Origin: Micromonospora sp. WMMD1102
GTDB taxonomy: Bacteria > Actinomycetota > Actinomycetes > Mycobacteriales > Micromonosporaceae
Direction of reading: 5' to 3'
Assembly: GCF_029626265.1 (NCBI RefSeq)
Contig: NZ_JARUBN010000001.1
Coordinates: 5,459,001 to 5,523,000, forward strand
Length of the DNA stretch: 64,000 bases
Shown here: in pieces, positions 33,966 to 42,249 of the stretch
Numbering within the stretch: the stretch's first letter is position 1
How the letters are laid out: every line of letters starts with the position of its first letter
Program-made: the position numbers and the translations under genes
The notes under the pieces: generated by a model
What the model was told of the DNA's origin: nothing
Database searches by the model: none
The model's input: the letters and a program-made list of their open reading frames with translations, nothing else

Positions 33966-35234
33966 GTGAAGGCGCTCTGTTGGCAGGGCCCCGACCGGCT
34001 GGCCGTGGAACGGGTCCCGGATCCCCGGATCGTCGACGCGCAGGACGCCATCGTGCGGGTACGGCAGAGTCTGACCTGCGGCTCCGACCTGCACCTCATC
34101 GCCGGACGGTTTCTGGAGACACAGCCGGGCGACGTACTCGGGCACGAGTTCGTCGGCGAGGTGGTCGAGATCGGTGCCGAGGTCCGCCGGCACGCCGTCG
34201 GGGACCGGGTGGTGGTCTGCTCGGTCGTCGCCTGCGGGCGCTGCTGGTACTGCCGGCACGGGCTCTTCTCCTGCTGCGACAACGGCAACCCCAACCCCGA
34301 GCTCGCCGAGCTGGCCTGGGCTGCGGTACCGGCCGGCTGCTTCGGCTACTCGCACGCGCTGGGCGGCTTCGCCGGCAGCCACGCCGAGTACGTCCGGGTG
34401 CCGTACGCCGACCACGGCGCCTTCCGGATACCGGACGAGGTGAGCGACGACCGGGCGGTCTTCGCCTCGGACTCCGCGCCGGCCGGCTGGCTCGGTGCCG
34501 AACTCGGCGACGTACGCCCGGGAGACGTGGTCGCGATCTGGGGCGCCGGTGCGGTGGGCCAGTTGGCGGCTCGGGCGGCGGTGCTGCGCGGCGCCGACCG
34601 GGTGATCTGTGTCGACCTGCTCGACGACCGGCTCGCGATGGCCGAACGGGAGGTCGGGGTGGAGACGGTGAACTGCCTCCGGGTCGACGCCGGTGCCGAA
34701 CTGCGGGACCGGACCGGTGGCCGTGGTGCGGACGTCTGCGTGGAGGCGGTTGGGATGGCACCGCCGGCCCTCGGGTCACCCGTGCCCGGCCCGCTCGGCC
34801 CCACGGCGTCGCCCAGCTCGGCCGGCTCGCCCGGCTCGCCCGGCTCGGCCGGCTCGGCCGGATCTGCGGGGCGGGGTAAGCGGCGGGTGCGGTCCGGGGC
34901 GGATCCGCCCGGCTGCGTGGCCGACGCGGTGCACGCGTGCCGCAAGGGCGGCACCGTCGTCGTCCTCGGGATCTTCGCCGGCCACGTGGACGCGTTCCCG
35001 CTCGGCGCGGTGCTGCACAAGGGGCTGACCGTACGGGCCGCCCGGCAGCACGGCCAGCGCCACGTCCCGGAACTGCTCGCCCGGATGCGGCGCGACGAGC
35101 TGTGGCCGGAGTACCTGATCACGCACCGGCTGTCGCTGGACGACGCGCCACACGGCTACGCGCTGTTCCGGGACCGCGTCGAGGGTTGCGTCCGGGTCGC
35201 CTTCACCCCGGAGGCTTCCCCGCGGCCGGGTTGA
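33966..35234 (+). CDS. Zinc-dependent alcohol dehydrogenase (formaldehyde-dehydrogenase-like)
   Basis: 422 aa from a GTG giving the usual start VKALCWQGPDRLAVE. The catalytic-zinc residues are in LTCGSDLH and GHEFVGEV; the structural zinc loop is CGRCWYCRHGLFSCC. NAD binding uses WGAGAVGQLAARAAVL and VDLLDDRLAMA. Between EAVGMA and the following VADAVHACRKGG there is an insertion of about 45 residues made of Ser-Ala-Gly/Ser-Pro-Gly repeats, encoded by a short tandem repeat around 34815-34865, that the family does not normally carry. Co-directional with the MerR-DnaN gene 35 bases downstream. Confidence 0.9.
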   Translation: MKALCWQGPDRLAVERVPDPRIVDAQDAIVRVRQSLTCGSDLHLIAGRFLETQPGDVLGHEFVGEVVEIGAEVRRHAVGDRVVVCSVVACGRCWYCRHGLFSCCDNGNPNPELAELAWAAVPAGCFGYSHALGGFAGSHAEYVRVPYADHGAFRIPDEVSDDRAVFASDSAPAGWLGAELGDVRPGDVVAIWGAGAVGQLAARAAVLRGADRVICVDLLDDRLAMAEREVGVETVNCLRVDAGAELRDRTGGRGADVCVEAVGMAPPALGSPVPGPLGPTASPSSAGSPGSPGSAGSAGSAGRGKRRVRSGADPPGCVADAVHACRKGGTVVVLGIFAGHVDAFPLGAVLHKGLTVRAARQHGQRHVPELLARMRRDELWPEYLITHRLSLDDAPHGYALFRDRVEGCVRVAFTPEASPRPG

Positions 35235-35262
35235 CCCTCGACCTGGTCGAGGGGGCACAATT
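35231..35262 (+). promoter_or_regulatory. MerR-type promoter/operator
   Basis: TTGACC at 35231-35236 acts as a -35 element, overlaps the palindrome CCCTCGACCTGGTCGAGGG, and is followed by ACAATT as -10 at an unusually long spacing of about 20 bases. Long spacers spanned by a palindrome are the hallmark of MerR/SoxR-controlled promoters. The -10 lies only about 8 bases before the GTG of the MerR-DnaN gene, implying a leaderless, autoregulated message. Confidence 0.65.
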
Positions 35263-35269
35263 CCTGCTC

Positions 35270-36430
35270 GTGGAGGGGTACGGACGGCTGCTCGGCATCG
35301 GTGAGATGGCTCGGGCGAGTGGCCTGAGCATCAGCGCGCTGCGCTTCTACGACGGTGCCGGCGTGCTGGCGCCCGCCTCGGTCGACCCCGGCACCGGTTA
35401 CCGCCGGTACGCCGAGCGGCAGTTGCCGGCCGCACGGCTGCTGGCCGGGCTGCGCCGGATCGGGATGCCGCTGGCGGAGATCACCCGGGTGCTCGAACTG
35501 CGCGGCTCGGATCCGGCCGCCGTGTCGCGGCTGCTGGACGCGCACCTGCTCCGGCTGGAGGAGGGTCTCGCCGACGCCCGCCGGGAGGCGGCCCGGCTCC
35601 GGGTACTCTGCACCGCCGCCGAGCCGGCCGCCGAGCCGGAGATCCGGCTGACCGTACCCGGACCGAAGCTGGCGGCCGCGGTCGACGCTGTCCGGTTCGC
35701 GGTCGGGACCGACCCCGGGCTGCCGATGCTCGGCGGCATTCACTTCGAGATCGACCAGGGCATGCTCCGGCTGGTCGCCACCGATCGGTACCGGATGGCC
35801 GTCTCCGCGGTGCCGTCCGACACCGGCCCGGCGACCGGAAACTCCACCGCGACCGGGGACGCCACCGGACTCGGGGACGCCACCGCGCCCGGGAGTCGCC
35901 GGGTTACGGCTCCGGTCTCGTTCGTCGACGCGGCCCGGGCGCTGCTGACCGGCGGCTGGCCGGCGACCCTCACCCTCGGATCCGCCGCCGTCGCTCTACG
36001 GGTACGGGACCGGCACGTCACCGGCACGCCGTTGGAGCAGGACTTCCCGGACTACCGCCGGCTGCTGCGGACCGCGACCGCCGGCCCGGGCCGGCGCCGG
36101 GTGACCGTCGACGTGGCCGGGTTGCGCGAGCGGCTGACCGCCGGTGAGACCCGGACGGTGGTACGCCCCGACGACGGCACCCGCTGTGCGGTAAGTGTCC
36201 TCGCCGTCGACGCGGCGGACCGGCTCACCGTCTCCTCCGCCGACGCCGCGGCGCTGCCGGATGGTCCGGTGGTGCGGGTCGGAGTCGACCGCGAGTTCCT
36301 GCTCGACGCCCTGGACGCGGCCGGGCCGGGTCAACTGGTCCTCGAACTCGACGGGCCGATCCGCCCGCTGGCGCTACGCCGGCCCGACGACGACCGTGCC
36401 TTCTCCATCCTGATGCCGGTACGGATCTGA
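35270..36430 (+). CDS. MerR-family regulator fused to two DnaN (sliding-clamp)-like domains
   Basis: 386 aa from GTG 35270. Residues 5-75 are a MerR helix-turn-helix and wing (GIGEMARASGLSISALRFYD, TGYRRYAERQ), then a dimerisation helix (about 85-115). Residues 125-270 match clamp domain 2 (VPGPKLAAAVDAVRFAVG, LPMLGGIHFEI, LRLVATDRYRMAVSAVP) and residues 275-386 match clamp domain 3, ending FLLDALDAAGPGQLVLEL and FSILMPVRI. Clamp domain 1 is absent, its place taken by MerR. A repetitive Asp-Ala-Thr-Gly insertion lies at 185-210. What the clamp part binds (clamp ligands, DNA or a small molecule) is unknown. Confidence 0.87.
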   Translation: MEGYGRLLGIGEMARASGLSISALRFYDGAGVLAPASVDPGTGYRRYAERQLPAARLLAGLRRIGMPLAEITRVLELRGSDPAAVSRLLDAHLLRLEEGLADARREAARLRVLCTAAEPAAEPEIRLTVPGPKLAAAVDAVRFAVGTDPGLPMLGGIHFEIDQGMLRLVATDRYRMAVSAVPSDTGPATGNSTATGDATGLGDATAPGSRRVTAPVSFVDAARALLTGGWPATLTLGSAAVALRVRDRHVTGTPLEQDFPDYRRLLRTATAGPGRRRVTVDVAGLRERLTAGETRTVVRPDDGTRCAVSVLAVDAADRLTVSSADAAALPDGPVVRVGVDREFLLDALDAAGPGQLVLELDGPIRPLALRRPDDDRAFSILMPVRI

Positions 36431-36526
36431 GCCGCCCACACCTCACGGTCAGGCTGGCACGCGATCGGGACACGCGGCACGACCCGTACGGCCGGGTGGA
36501 GAGAGTCGATAACCTACAGTAGTCAG

Positions 36527-37501
36527 ATGGCTTTTGTCCGATTCAGCCCGATAGCCTCGGGGCGGGCACTTCGGCGGACCGGCGCCGCGCTTGCCGTACT
36601 CGGTGGGGTGCTGGTGGTGACGGTGGTGGCGGTCGACGGGCCGGCCGGGCCGCGGCGGACCGCCGACCGGCAGTCGACGGCGGAACGACCGCCGCCGGCA
36701 ACGGCAGCCCCGGGCGACGTCGCCCCGGCAACGCCACCGCACGCCGAACCGACCCTGCCCGCCGCACCACCCCCGGCGGACCTGCCGGTGCTCGACTACC
36801 GTCCCGCGCCGCGCGGCTTCCCCGGGGACCCGGCCGCGATGTCGACGGTACGGCTCGGCGAGGGCCTGCGGCCGGTCCGCCGGCTCGCCGTGTACGACGC
36901 GGCCGGTGGCCGCCCGCGCGCCTTCCTCGCGCCCACGATCAGCGGTGTGCCGGTGACCCTGCCGATCGTGGCCCGGCGGGCAGGTTGGGCCGCCGTCCTG
37001 CTTCCGTCGGCGAACCGGAGCGTCGGCTGGGTGCCGCCGGGACCGTGGAGCACCGTGGCACTGCGCGACCTGCTGGTGGTGGTCCGGCAGGCACACCGGC
37101 TGCACTGGTACCGCGACGACCGGCTGGTCCGGTCCTGGCCGGTAAGCGTCGGGAGCCCGGCCACGCCGACCCCGCTGGGCCGGACCTTCGTCCTCGGCAG
37201 GTCTCTCCTACCCGGTCGGGTGTACGCGGGTGTCGAGGTCCTCGCGCTCGGCGCCGTACCCGACGACCCGGGCTCGGTACCATCGGCGCTGCGTGGCGCG
37301 CACATCGGACTGCACGCCTGGTACGACAGCCGGCAACTGGGCCGGAGCAACAGCAACGGCTGCATCCGGATCGGCCGGAAGGCCCAGGAGTTGCTGCTCG
37401 CCGAGTTGCTGCCCGGCACCGAACTCCTGGTACTCGACCGGTTCTCCGCACCGCAACAGCTCACCGACACCGGCCCGCCCCCGCAGGCCGTTCGTCGCTG
37501 A
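36527..37501 (+). CDS. L,D-transpeptidase (YkuD family)
   Basis: 324 aa. N-terminal membrane anchor or signal (LAVLGGVLVVTVVAVDGPAG), a Pro/Ala-rich stretch, then the YkuD domain: VVVRQAHRLHWYRDDRLVRS, TPLGRTFVLG, HIGLHAW and SNSNGCIRIGR, where the Cys is the acyl-accepting nucleophile and the first His its partner. Forms 3-3 cross-links in peptidoglycan outside the membrane. The ATG is 8 bases downstream of TACAGT, so it may be expressed from a nearly leaderless message. Confidence 0.9.
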   Translation: MAFVRFSPIASGRALRRTGAALAVLGGVLVVTVVAVDGPAGPRRTADRQSTAERPPPATAAPGDVAPATPPHAEPTLPAAPPPADLPVLDYRPAPRGFPGDPAAMSTVRLGEGLRPVRRLAVYDAAGGRPRAFLAPTISGVPVTLPIVARRAGWAAVLLPSANRSVGWVPPGPWSTVALRDLLVVVRQAHRLHWYRDDRLVRSWPVSVGSPATPTPLGRTFVLGRSLLPGRVYAGVEVLALGAVPDDPGSVPSALRGAHIGLHAWYDSRQLGRSNSNGCIRIGRKAQELLLAELLPGTELLVLDRFSAPQQLTDTGPPPQAVRR

Positions 37502-37561
37502 CCGGATCCGGCTGCGGTGGCCGCTCCGCCCGTCGACCGCCCGGACCGGTTGCGGCTTCCC

Positions 37562-37631
37562 GCTACAGATCCCGGCAGGTCCCTACAGGTCGTCCCCACA
37601 GGTTCCGACAGGCCCCGGCTACAGGTCCCGG
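37562..37631. repeat. Degenerate tandem repeat of a roughly 10-14 bp ACAGGTCCC unit spanning a stop codon
   Basis: Successive units GCTACAGATCCCGG, CAGGTCCC, TACAGGTCGTCCC, CACAGGTTCCGA, CAGGCCCCGG and CTACAGGTCCCGG. The last contains the stop (TAG on the minus strand) and last codons of the DUF998-GNAT gene; the first repeats that stop context almost exactly. Confidence 0.65.
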
Positions 37632-38941
37632 CGCATGCAGACCCGGGGCCACCGGTCCAGGCCGTGCGCCGCCTTGCGGGCCCGGATCGCGACCAGCCCC
37701 GGAGTCAGCTCCGCCTCGCCGAGGACGACGAAGCCGCACCGGGAGTAGTACGGGGCGTTCCAGGGCACGTGGGTGAAGGTGGTCAGGGTCAGCGCCGGTA
37801 CACCGTTCGCCATCGCGTGCCTGGCCAGGTGCTCGATCAGGCTGCGTCCCACCCCATGGCGAGCGACCCGGGGATGCACCGAGACCTGCTCGACGTGCAG
37901 GTTGTCATCGACCGGCTCGGCGACCAGATAGCCGGCCGGCAGGTCGTCGGCGTCGACCGTGACCCAGGCCAGACCGGCGCGCTGGTGACGGGCCAGTTCC
38001 TCGACCGGTGGTGGTTCGTCGTCGGCGATCTCCGGCATCCCGATTTCCCGGAAGACCCGCCCGGCGGCCCGCTCCAGGTCCCTCAGCACCGGCAGGTCCG
38101 TCGGCCGGGCGGGTTGGATTCGCATCGCGTCATCCTTCCGGCCCGGCCGACGATCGACCAGCGATATTCCGGGCCGCGGTGGGCCGGGAGTGACCTGGCT
38201 GGCCGGCATCCGGCGCAGGCTGATCGCGACGGTGCCGAGCCAACCGGCGTACGACCAGAGCAGCACCCGCTCGACGATCCCGGCCACACTCGCGTAGCCG
38301 GCGACTGTGAACGACGGCCCGCCGGCCATCACGTCCCCACCGATCACCACGAAGCCCAGGAACGCCGCCACCACAGGTGCGGTCGAGACGGCCAGCGCCG
38401 GACGCGCCCGCCGCCACCGGGGATCCCGCCACCAGACCCGGAGCAGCAGGACCGCCGCCACCGGCAGCACGGCGAAGGCGACCAGGCCGGCCGTGCCGTG
38501 CACCAGCCCGGCCGGTGACGGCGGCCGGTCCCACCGGCCGTACGGGTCGGCCGGGAAGATTGCTCCGACTCCTACGGCGACGGTCCAGACCCCGAGCAGC
38601 CCGAGCCCGACCCGGCCACCCCGGGTCCGGCCGGCGGCCAGGTGAAGCAGTCCCGCCGAGGCGGCAGCCAGCACCAGCAGCCCGGCCGGAACAAGCCAAC
38701 CGACCCTCGGGGCGTGGACGTAGTGGCTGACCATCCGCTCGACCGGACTCCAGCCCGCGGTGCCGAGATCGGCCACCGCGAAACCGACGAACGGCAGCGC
38801 CAACCCGACCGCCGTGGCATCGGCGGCACGGGTACGGCTTGCCGCCGATGCCGTACCGGTCCTGCCGCCGCGGGGCGGGCGGGGCAGACCTCCCACATCG
38901 GCGGTTCGGTGCGGACTGCTCCGGGGTTCGGTGCGGGACAT
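37619..38941 (-). CDS. DUF998-like membrane domain and GNAT acetyltransferase in one reading frame
   Basis: 440 aa from ATG 38941, preceded by AGGAGG. Residues about 40-250 have six membrane segments of the DUF998 type (AVGLALPFVGFAVADLGTAG, HYVHAPRVGWLVPAGLLVLA). Residues 273-440 are a complete GNAT domain (MRIQPARPTDLPVLRDLERA, VEQVSVHPRVARHGVGRSLI, YYSRCGFVVLGE). An ATG at 38125 preceded by AAGGA eight bases upstream would make the GNAT protein (168 aa) alone. The frame has no stop between the two parts, so it is either a true fusion or a gene pair that lost the intervening stop. Confidence 0.7.
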   Translation of the reverse strand: MSRTEPRSSPHRTADVGGLPRPPRGGRTGTASAASRTRAADATAVGLALPFVGFAVADLGTAGWSPVERMVSHYVHAPRVGWLVPAGLLVLAAASAGLLHLAAGRTRGGRVGLGLLGVWTVAVGVGAIFPADPYGRWDRPPSPAGLVHGTAGLVAFAVLPVAAVLLLRVWWRDPRWRRARPALAVSTAPVVAAFLGFVVIGGDVMAGGPSFTVAGYASVAGIVERVLLWSYAGWLGTVAISLRRMPASQVTPGPPRPGISLVDRRPGRKDDAMRIQPARPTDLPVLRDLERAAGRVFREIGMPEIADDEPPPVEELARHQRAGLAWVTVDADDLPAGYLVAEPVDDNLHVEQVSVHPRVARHGVGRSLIEHLARHAMANGVPALTLTTFTHVPWNAPYYSRCGFVVLGEAELTPGLVAIRARKAAHGLDRWPRVCMRRDL

Positions 38942-39089
38942 CGGGTCCTCCTCGCTGGTCCTGCCCGCACGCTACGGACGGCCCGACCGGTGGCGCGTCG
39001 TCCCGGTGCGGACATCCGCTCCCACTCCCCGCGATTACACCTACGCCGATCGGAGTAGCCGCGACATCACGCGACAGCCGCGACATCAC

Positions 39090-39357
39090 GAATGACGGCA
39101 CCCTTATCGTCCGGAACGCCGACGGCTTCGACCTCGCCCTGCACGCAGTCGACGCCGTCGAGGAACCGGCTCCGTTCCTGCACTTCGGGTTCCGGCTGCC
39201 GGACGCCGACGACGTCCGCGCCCTGCTGCGCCGGTTGAGGGCCGACGACGTACCGATCGTCGAGGACTACGACGATCCTTCGTACGTCGCCTTCAAATGT
39301 CTCGACCCGGACGGACACCGGGTGGAGGCGTACTGGGAGCCATCGACGCCCGGATGA
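39090..39357 (+). pseudogene. 5'-truncated VOC (glyoxalase/bleomycin-resistance) domain gene
   Basis: From about 39100 the frame reads TLIVRNADGFDLALHAVD, FLHFGFRLPDADDVRALLRR and CLDPDGHRVEAYWEPSTPG, the C-terminal two thirds of a VOC domain. The N-terminal strand-helix part with the usual FY..LG pattern is missing, and no good start or ribosome site precedes it. Immediately upstream CCGCGACATCACG occurs twice, 19 bases apart (39059 and 39078), perhaps marking the deletion. Confidence 0.6.
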
Positions 39358-39377
39358 CGGCAGTGCCTCAGGAGCCT

Positions 39378-42200
39378 TTACGCCAGCAGATCGAACTGTT
39401 CAATCAAGAGGTCACGATGCAGATGTACTGTCCGCCCGTCACGATGAAGTGTCAGCACTGGATAGCCCTCGACCTGGAGTAACCGTCGCAGGGCGGCAAC
39501 AGCGCCGCTGATCCGGTGGGCGGGGATCCGCGCCCTCGCGGCAAGCGTCTCCAGGGTAGCCCGGTCTCCGTTCGCAAGCAGGGTCCTCAGCAGCCCGGCG
39601 ACGCGCTCGTCCGACAGCGGAGGCCGGGTTCCACGGCGCTGGACATACCGCTCGCTCGCCAACAGGGCATCAACCACATCGCCCATTCCGGGTGTCGACC
39701 GGCCGCTCCTCAGTACTGCCGAGGCTGATGTCGACCGCTCGACCGGAGTCTCCTCCTCGATTCTGCCCGGTCCCGCTTGGCTCGGCATCGGTGTCACCGC
39801 TACGAGGTCGAACAAGCTCTCGGGCTGCCCGACCGACCGGCTGCCAGACCGGCGCCGACGTTCTGCCGCGTTCGCACGTCCGCCAAGCATGCCGGCACGC
39901 CTACCCTCTGGTTTCTCCTCCGGCACTGGCTCCCGCCACCACTCGGGACTTGCCACCGGCGCACCGGCCCAGCCTGGTACGGCGCGTTCGTCACCAGCGC
40001 TGAACACCAACGCAGGTACCACGACCTCGGCCGGTGCCGCGCCGCCGTGATAGCCAGCCTTGCGGGGGCCGTATCGCAACTCTTCCCGCCACGGCAACAC
40101 CGCCCGGCCACCCGCCAGAACGACCCGGTCACCGGTGATCAGTACTTCACCGTCGCCGGGTGGTCGATCCGCAGTCCGCCAGCGGTTTCCGCCAGCGTCT
40201 CCAGGCCGGATCACCGCCTCGGGTCCACGGTCGACCACATGTCCGTGATCGGAGACCACCACGACGACCCGATCCTGATTGGCGGCCAGCAAATCTCGTA
40301 CGGCCGGGATGGTGTCCTCTCCCCAGACCGTGGTGCCTGGCTCGCTGCGGTCGAGCGCGTCATCGATCGTGTTGACCACCGCGGCGACAACCGGTAGCTC
40401 CGGATCGGCCAGAGCAGCCAGCACGTCGGGTTCGAAAGCGGCACCGGCACCGGCCCGGAGAGCCTTCTTGTGCAGAAGCCGCCCGTCCGGAAAGCGTTGG
40501 GCGAAGCTCGCGAGTTCGGCCGGCCGACCACCACTGCGGACCCGGCCGGCGAGCAGACTGCATCGACTCGTCTCGGTGACCGTGGGCAGAACTGCGACGG
40601 ATCCGATCCGGGGTCCACCGTTCGGGGTCAGCTCGACCCAGACGCCGCTGCGAGTTACCGATTCCGCGAGTTCAGTGGCGGCAGCGACGCCCATACCGTC
40701 CATCACCAGCAGCAAAACCCGCCGGCCGTGCTCGACGATCGGCACGACGATACGGTCGAGCAGGTCCTCGACGAAGAGCAGCGCGCCAGGCGCGGATCCG
40801 GCAACGGTCACCTCGGCGAGCATCGCGGCGAACTGCTGATCATGCCGGCTGCGGCGGACGTCCACGACGCGGTGCAGCGAGCGGTACCCTTCCGCAACCT
40901 CCGGGTCGGGGTCTCCGGCGAAGATGTCGAGCCGTGCCCGGTCGACCCAGCCGTCCTGCCAGACGTGCCGATCTACGGCGTCGAACAGTGTCGCCGGAGC
41001 GGCCTCCTCCGGGCTGGCAAGCCAGCGTAGTAGCCGGAGCGCCATCCGTGCTGTCTCCACCCGGATCGGGTCGGCTGCCCGGTGGGTCTCAACCAGCCCG
41101 AGGAGTTGCTGTGCCCGGGCCACCAGCTCCGGCAGGGCGGGGCCAGCGGCCGGCACCGCAAACCGGACGGCCGCGGCAAACGCCCGAAGCCGTTGGGTGA
41201 AACCGCTCGGCAGCACCGCTGACCCCCCGAGCAGTCCAACGATGTCCAGCTCGGCGGCGATAGCTTCGGCTCGGCGAAGCATCTGCCCCGCTTCCCTGCG
41301 CGCGGAGCCGCCAGAGTCAACCGCTCGGTAGACCCAGGCCTCCACAGCCCGGTGGAACGCCGCAGCCTGCGAGGACGTGATCCGGGTGCCGCCGAAGCGC
41401 GGCTCGAGTCGGGCCCGGGCGACTGCCACCGTCACGCTCGGCGGCTCGGTGCCGGCTTCGGGCCAGAGCACGCCAGCCAGCAGTCCGATCGGGATGGCGT
41501 CGACACCGTGACCGGCACGGACGGCGGACATCATGGGTATGGCGGCGGAGCCGGCCGTCTCTGTCAGATACCGCTCGACGCCGTCGATCACCTTTGCAGG
41601 GAGGGCACCGAACCGAAGTTGAGCCGGTGCGTTGGTGCTCCACTGCAACAGGCCCGGCGTGTCGAGTTCGTCCCGGGGTAGCTCGAGAAGTTCGGCGGCC
41701 AGACACCGCATAGCATGATCACGCGTGAGGATTGTGCCGGGCGGAGCCGGCCATCCTCCCGCCGGGGCGTGATCGCTCAAGGCATCGGCGACCCAGCGTC
41801 CGGTCCGCACCAGGCTGGGGTCGAGGTCGACGACGCCGAACATCTGCCGGACCAGGTCCCACGGCTTGACTTTGCGGACCGTCTGCATGCTGAGGTGGGC
41901 AAGCAGCCCGTCTCCCAGTTCGCGCTCGCCCAGCTCGGTGAGCAGTACGAGCCGCTCGTGCTCGGCCCTGTCGTGCAGGGCGGCCCGGGCGGCCAGCGGC
42001 GTCGCGCAGGGTACGACCCGGATCGGCACACCGTCGACCGTCAGCCGCGGGTCGACCGGCCATTCCGGGCGGGCCGCCAGGGCGATGGCCATGGCACCGT
42101 CACGCTCTGCCAGCCAAGCCTGGACCTTGCGCCGCACCGCATCCGGCCGAATCGCACTGTGTCGAACCTCGGCGTTGCTGTCCGTTTCCTGGCTTACCAT
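39378..42200 (-). CDS. pglZ: BREX-2 system phosphatase-domain protein PglZ
   Basis: 940 aa from ATG 42200. The PglZ domain shows the alkaline-phosphatase-superfamily metal sites: VLLLVMDGMGVAAATELAE, then TETSRCSLLAG and VVVVVSDHGHVVDRG. Before it lies a long helical region, and after it a helical C-terminus of about 250 residues (ERRRRSGSRSVGQPESLFDL). Located 49 bases after PglY, which it follows in one operon. PglZ is a core component of BREX/Pgl phage defence. Assignment to BREX type 2 rests on the PglY and PglX neighbours and on the overall length. Confidence 0.9.
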   Translation of the reverse strand: MVSQETDSNAEVRHSAIRPDAVRRKVQAWLAERDGAMAIALAARPEWPVDPRLTVDGVPIRVVPCATPLAARAALHDRAEHERLVLLTELGERELGDGLLAHLSMQTVRKVKPWDLVRQMFGVVDLDPSLVRTGRWVADALSDHAPAGGWPAPPGTILTRDHAMRCLAAELLELPRDELDTPGLLQWSTNAPAQLRFGALPAKVIDGVERYLTETAGSAAIPMMSAVRAGHGVDAIPIGLLAGVLWPEAGTEPPSVTVAVARARLEPRFGGTRITSSQAAAFHRAVEAWVYRAVDSGGSARREAGQMLRRAEAIAAELDIVGLLGGSAVLPSGFTQRLRAFAAAVRFAVPAAGPALPELVARAQQLLGLVETHRAADPIRVETARMALRLLRWLASPEEAAPATLFDAVDRHVWQDGWVDRARLDIFAGDPDPEVAEGYRSLHRVVDVRRSRHDQQFAAMLAEVTVAGSAPGALLFVEDLLDRIVVPIVEHGRRVLLLVMDGMGVAAATELAESVTRSGVWVELTPNGGPRIGSVAVLPTVTETSRCSLLAGRVRSGGRPAELASFAQRFPDGRLLHKKALRAGAGAAFEPDVLAALADPELPVVAAVVNTIDDALDRSEPGTTVWGEDTIPAVRDLLAANQDRVVVVVSDHGHVVDRGPEAVIRPGDAGGNRWRTADRPPGDGEVLITGDRVVLAGGRAVLPWREELRYGPRKAGYHGGAAPAEVVVPALVFSAGDERAVPGWAGAPVASPEWWREPVPEEKPEGRRAGMLGGRANAAERRRRSGSRSVGQPESLFDLVAVTPMPSQAGPGRIEEETPVERSTSASAVLRSGRSTPGMGDVVDALLASERYVQRRGTRPPLSDERVAGLLRTLLANGDRATLETLAARARIPAHRISGAVAALRRLLQVEGYPVLTLHRDGRTVHLHRDLLIEQFDLLA

Positions 42201-42249
42201 TTTGGCCTGTCGTTCTCGCCAGGCCGACGGTCGAGTCCGGCCCGTGCCG

